Part shown: positions 6,271 through 8,554 of the stretch, in pieces | Numbering within the stretch: position 1 is the stretch's first letter | Layout: the number at the start of each line of letters is the position of its first letter | NCBI GenBank assembly: GCA_964655005.1 | Contig: CAZZKE010000095.1 | Coordinates: 1-8,554, forward strand | Source: CAZZKE01 sp964655005 | GTDB lineage: Bacteria; Pseudomonadota; Alphaproteobacteria; Rhodospirillales; JABHCV01 | Reading direction: 5' to 3' | Length of the DNA: 8,554 bases | Translations under genes and position numbers: made by a program | The notes under the pieces: generated by a model | Databases searched by the model: none | What the model was told of the DNA's origin: nothing | What the model saw: only the letters and a program-made list of their open reading frames with translations

Positions 6271-7740
6271 ATGACCGAACCGACCGCCCTGATATCGCTT
6301 GTCGAAAACCTGAACGCGGCCCGGGTGCTGTGCGTCGGCGATGTCATCCTGGACCATTTTCATTATGGCCGGGTCGAGCGGATTTCCCCGGAGGCGCCGA
6401 TCCCGGTGCTTAAGCTGGAACGCCAGGATACCATGCTCGGCGGGGCCGGCAATGTGGTTCGCAACCTGCTTGGGCTGAAGGCCGGCGTCCGCTTCGTCGG
6501 CGTCGTCGGCAACGATCACGATGGCCGCGAGGTCGAACGGCTGTTGACCGGCCACGGCATCGGCGACGCCCCCCTGATCGACCATGGGCGGCGGCGGACA
6601 TCATCGAAATCGCGCTATCTGGCCGATGGCCAGCAGATGCTGCGGACCGACCGCGAGACGGTTTTTCCACTGGACGGTGAAATACGGGACCGGCTGATCG
6701 CCGCCGCCGTGGCCGCCATGGCCGAATGCAATGTAATGATTTTGTCCGACTACCGAAAAGGCGTGCTGAGCCGAAAAGTCATCGAAGCGCTGATAGCGGC
6801 GGCCGGTAAAAGCAAAATCCGGGTGATCGTCGATCCCAAGGGGAGCGATTACAGCCGCTACCGGGGGGCCGGCGTGCTGACCCCGAACCGCCATGAGCTA
6901 CATTACGCCACCGGCCTGCCCGTCGATACCGACGCCGACATCGCCGCCGCCGCCGGCAAACTGATTTCCGACCATCGGATCGGCGCCGTGCTGGTGACCC
7001 GCTCCAGGGACGGCATGACCATCGTGACCGGCGATGGCGAACCCCGGCATTTGGGCGCCGAGGCCAAGGAAGTGTTCGACGTCTCGGGCGCCGGCGATAC
7101 CGTGGTCGCCGCCCTGGCCGCCGCCCTGTCGGCCGGCGCCGGCCTGGAACAGGCGGCGCGGCTGGCCAATGTGGCGGCGGGCATAGTCGTCGGCAAGGTC
7201 GGTACCGCGGCGGCGGCGGCGGACGACATAATCGGCGCCCTGCACCATCAGGAACTGTCCTCGGCGGAAGCCAAGATCGTGTCCCTTGAGCAAGCTGTCG
7301 GGCAAATCGGGAAATGGCGGCGGCGCGGCCAGACCATCGGCTTCACCAACGGCTGTTTCGATCTGCTGCATCCCGGCCATATATCGCTGCTCGACCAGGC
7401 CGGCCAGGCCTGTGACCGGCTGGTCATCGGCATCAACAGCGACTCATCGATCAAAAGGCTGAAAGGCGAAGACCGGCCGGTGCAATCGGAAGCCGCCAGG
7501 GCCGCCGTCATGGCCTCGCTGTCCCAGGCCGACCTGATAATCGTATTCGCCGAAGACACCCCGCTGCAATTGATCGAGGCAATCAAGCCCGATGTCCTGG
7601 TCAAGGGCGCCGATTATACCGTCGATCAGGTGGTCGGCGCCGATCTGGTGCATTCCTACGGCGGTCGCATCGTGCTCGCCGAACTGGCCCCCGGCCACAG
7701 CACCACGGCGACCATCGCCCGGCTGACCGGCGCTGTTTGA
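6271..7740 (+). CDS. hldE: Bifunctional heptose-7-phosphate kinase / heptose-1-phosphate adenylyltransferase
   Basis: This 489-aa protein has the two-domain layout and near-normal length of HldE (RfaE). The N-terminal PfkB/ribokinase-type kinase (about 1-320) has GGAGNV (57-62) for substrate binding and DVSGAGDT (270-277), whose Asp276 is the expected catalytic base. The C-terminal nucleotidyltransferase (about 350-489) has GFTNGCFDLLHPGH (357-370) with the HxGH signature at 367-370, then LVKGADYT and the terminal GHSTTATIARL. It phosphorylates D-glycero-D-manno-heptose 7-phosphate at C1 and, after a separate phosphatase step, adenylylates the 1-phosphate, leading to ADP-heptose for the LPS inner core. 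The enzyme is cytosolic. GAGGGG ending about 7 nt before ATG 6271 is a good ribosome-binding site. The other heptose genes (gmhA, gmhB, hldD) are not in the window. It ends 7 nt from the convergent DDAH gene. Confidence 0.96.
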   Translation: MTEPTALISLVENLNAARVLCVGDVILDHFHYGRVERISPEAPIPVLKLERQDTMLGGAGNVVRNLLGLKAGVRFVGVVGNDHDGREVERLLTGHGIGDAPLIDHGRRRTSSKSRYLADGQQMLRTDRETVFPLDGEIRDRLIAAAVAAMAECNVMILSDYRKGVLSRKVIEALIAAAGKSKIRVIVDPKGSDYSRYRGAGVLTPNRHELHYATGLPVDTDADIAAAAGKLISDHRIGAVLVTRSRDGMTIVTGDGEPRHLGAEAKEVFDVSGAGDTVVAALAAALSAGAGLEQAARLANVAAGIVVGKVGTAAAAADDIIGALHHQELSSAEAKIVSLEQAVGQIGKWRRRGQTIGFTNGCFDLLHPGHISLLDQAGQACDRLVIGINSDSSIKRLKGEDRPVQSEAARAAVMASLSQADLIIVFAEDTPLQLIEAIKPDVLVKGADYTVDQVVGADLVHSYGGRIVLAELAPGHSTTATIARLTGAV

Positions 7741-7747
7741 ATGCGCC

Positions 7748-8527
7748 TTAGGAAAACCTGAGCGACATACAGGAAAGTCCGCCATCGACTTTTGCCGCCT
7801 CGAATGTGTCGAGCGCTACTACCCGATAGCCGGCGGCGGCCAGCAGGTCCGCCGTTTCCGGATACCCGGCGGAAACGAAGACCCGGCCATTGACGGCGAT
7901 GGCGTTGGCGGCGGCCTGTTCGTTCCGGGGAACGGTCAGGGTGCGGTAGCCTTCGAAAAAGTTCAGCGCCGCCAACTCGCCGGTCAGCAATATGGTTTCT
8001 TCATCGATCAGACCACAGGCGGTCTTGAAATGCAGGATCGCCGGCGGCGTTTCCAGAATACGCACGGCGTATCCCCAATCCGAAACAAGGTCCCGCAGCC
8101 GCCCGGCCCCGGCGCGGTCGGTGCGCGCCGACAGCCCGACGATGATTTCCTTTTCGGTCACCAGAATATCGCCACCTTCGATAAACCCCGCCTCGACCCG
8201 GCGAAGATCATCGAACCAGGGTTCCAGAATCTTGTCCATGGCCCGGGATTCGCCGGTTCTGGTGGCGGCGCCGGGGCGCAGGATCACGGCGCCGGCGGCC
8301 AGGCACAGGGCGGTATCCTCGACGAAAACGGAATCCGGAAAGTCCTCCCGGGCCGGCAGGATTTCGACGGCGACACCGGCCTGTTGCAGGGCGCGTATAT
8401 AGGCCCGGTGTTCGGCATCGAACCGCGCCGGGTCGGGGTTTCCGGCGTCTACGGCGCGTAATCCCCCGGCGATGCTTTGCCCCGGCCGGCGGACGATGGC
8501 CCGGCGAAACCGGCAGGACGCGCTCAT
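7748..8527 (-). CDS. Dimethylarginine dimethylaminohydrolase-like protein (arginine deiminase/amidinotransferase superfamily)
   Basis: The 259-aa length is typical of bacterial DDAH. The characteristic segments are FPDSVFVEDTAL (63-74), EGGDIL (117-122), LHFKTACGL (165-173) and the terminal DGGLSCMSLRFS. The predicted catalytic residues are Cys253, His166 and Glu117, at nearly the positions known for Pseudomonas aeruginosa DDAH (Cys249, His162, Glu114). The known reaction of the family is hydrolysis of methylated arginine to citrulline and methylamine or dimethylamine, but close relatives act on arginine or other guanidino compounds, so the substrate is not certain. It is probably cytosolic. 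ATG 8527 is preferred because the sequence aligns with family N-termini from its first residues. The region upstream of it is entirely repeat copy C, with no recognisable Shine-Dalgarno. It is convergent with hldE and has no evident tie to polysaccharide synthesis. Confidence 0.9.
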   Translation of the reverse strand: MSASCRFRRAIVRRPGQSIAGGLRAVDAGNPDPARFDAEHRAYIRALQQAGVAVEILPAREDFPDSVFVEDTALCLAAGAVILRPGAATRTGESRAMDKILEPWFDDLRRVEAGFIEGGDILVTEKEIIVGLSARTDRAGAGRLRDLVSDWGYAVRILETPPAILHFKTACGLIDEETILLTGELAALNFFEGYRTLTVPRNEQAAANAIAVNGRVFVSAGYPETADLLAAAGYRVVALDTFEAAKVDGGLSCMSLRFS

Positions 8528-8554
8528 GTTATACCAAGTTGCAGGAAGAATGAC
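8526..8554 (+). repeat. Dispersed ~30-bp repeat, copy C (cut by the window end)
   Basis: ATGTTATACCAAGTTGCAGG continues with AAGAATGAC to the last base of the window. It matches copy A at 27 of 29 positions, in inverted orientation relative to it. On the minus strand it forms the whole visible leader of the DDAH-like gene and overlaps its start codon by two bases. The unit may continue beyond the window. Confidence 0.75.

Noticed and set aside
7738..7750. Shared terminator between hldE and the DDAH-like gene
   Set aside because: Only 7 nt separate the two stop codons and no hairpin with a T-run is visible.
1..8554. CRISPR array, tRNA, rRNA or transposase
   Set aside because: I looked for regularly spaced repeats, tRNA-like stretches and transposase motifs and found none; the three 30-bp repeats are too far apart to be a CRISPR array.

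Overview
The window looks like chromosomal DNA from a GC-rich Gram-negative bacterium, most likely an alphaproteobacterium of Rhodospirillales type. This is inferred from the GC-rich codon use and from the mix of a fused HldE, an alphaproteobacterial-style PPP phosphatase and a bi-domain oxidoreductase; there is no rRNA or other lineage marker. It is probably a draft or metagenome scaffold, because it holds a run of exactly 100 Ns (3314-3413), the usual placeholder for a gap of unknown size.

Layout, left to right. (1) 1-109: a leader region with one copy of a ~30-bp repeat. (2) A rightward pair: a PPP-family metallophosphatase (110-874) and a UDP-glucuronate decarboxylase/UDP-xylose synthase (927-1868). 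(3) A leftward pair: a bacteriohemerythrin (3899-3495) followed 3 nt later by a glutamine-dependent asparagine synthetase homologue (3491-1852). The latter is interrupted by the assembly gap, and its 3' end overlaps that of the decarboxylase by 17 bp. (4) An AT-rich divergent intergenic region (3900-4042) with a 16-bp perfect palindrome. (5) A rightward pair: a 715-aa fusion of an MDR/alcohol-dehydrogenase-like domain with a Gfo/Idh/MocA domain (4043-6190), and the bifunctional heptose kinase/adenylyltransferase HldE (6271-7740). (6) A leftward DDAH/arginine-deiminase-superfamily gene (8527-7748), convergent with hldE. The genes are tightly packed: no gene-free stretch exceeds about 145 bp.

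How the genes fit together. UDP-xylose synthase and HldE supply nucleotide-activated sugars (UDP-xylose; ADP-heptose for LPS inner core). The AsnB-like amidotransferase and the bi-domain oxidoreductase are families often found in surface polysaccharide clusters. I read the window as the edge of an envelope-polysaccharide (LPS/capsule/EPS) locus. It contains no glycosyltransferase, flippase or polymerase, so the pathway is not complete here. Hemerythrin and DDAH do not obviously belong to that theme.

The least explained signal is a ~30-bp repeat present three times: 28-57 inverted, 6185-6214, and 8526-8554. Two copies sit at opposite ends of the window in inverted orientation, and all lie at gene edges, one covering a stop codon and one abutting a start codon. 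I found no convincing new multi-gene system. The other points worth checking are a hemerythrin with an Asp in place of an iron-ligand His, the hemerythrin-asnB coupling, and the divergent palindrome.
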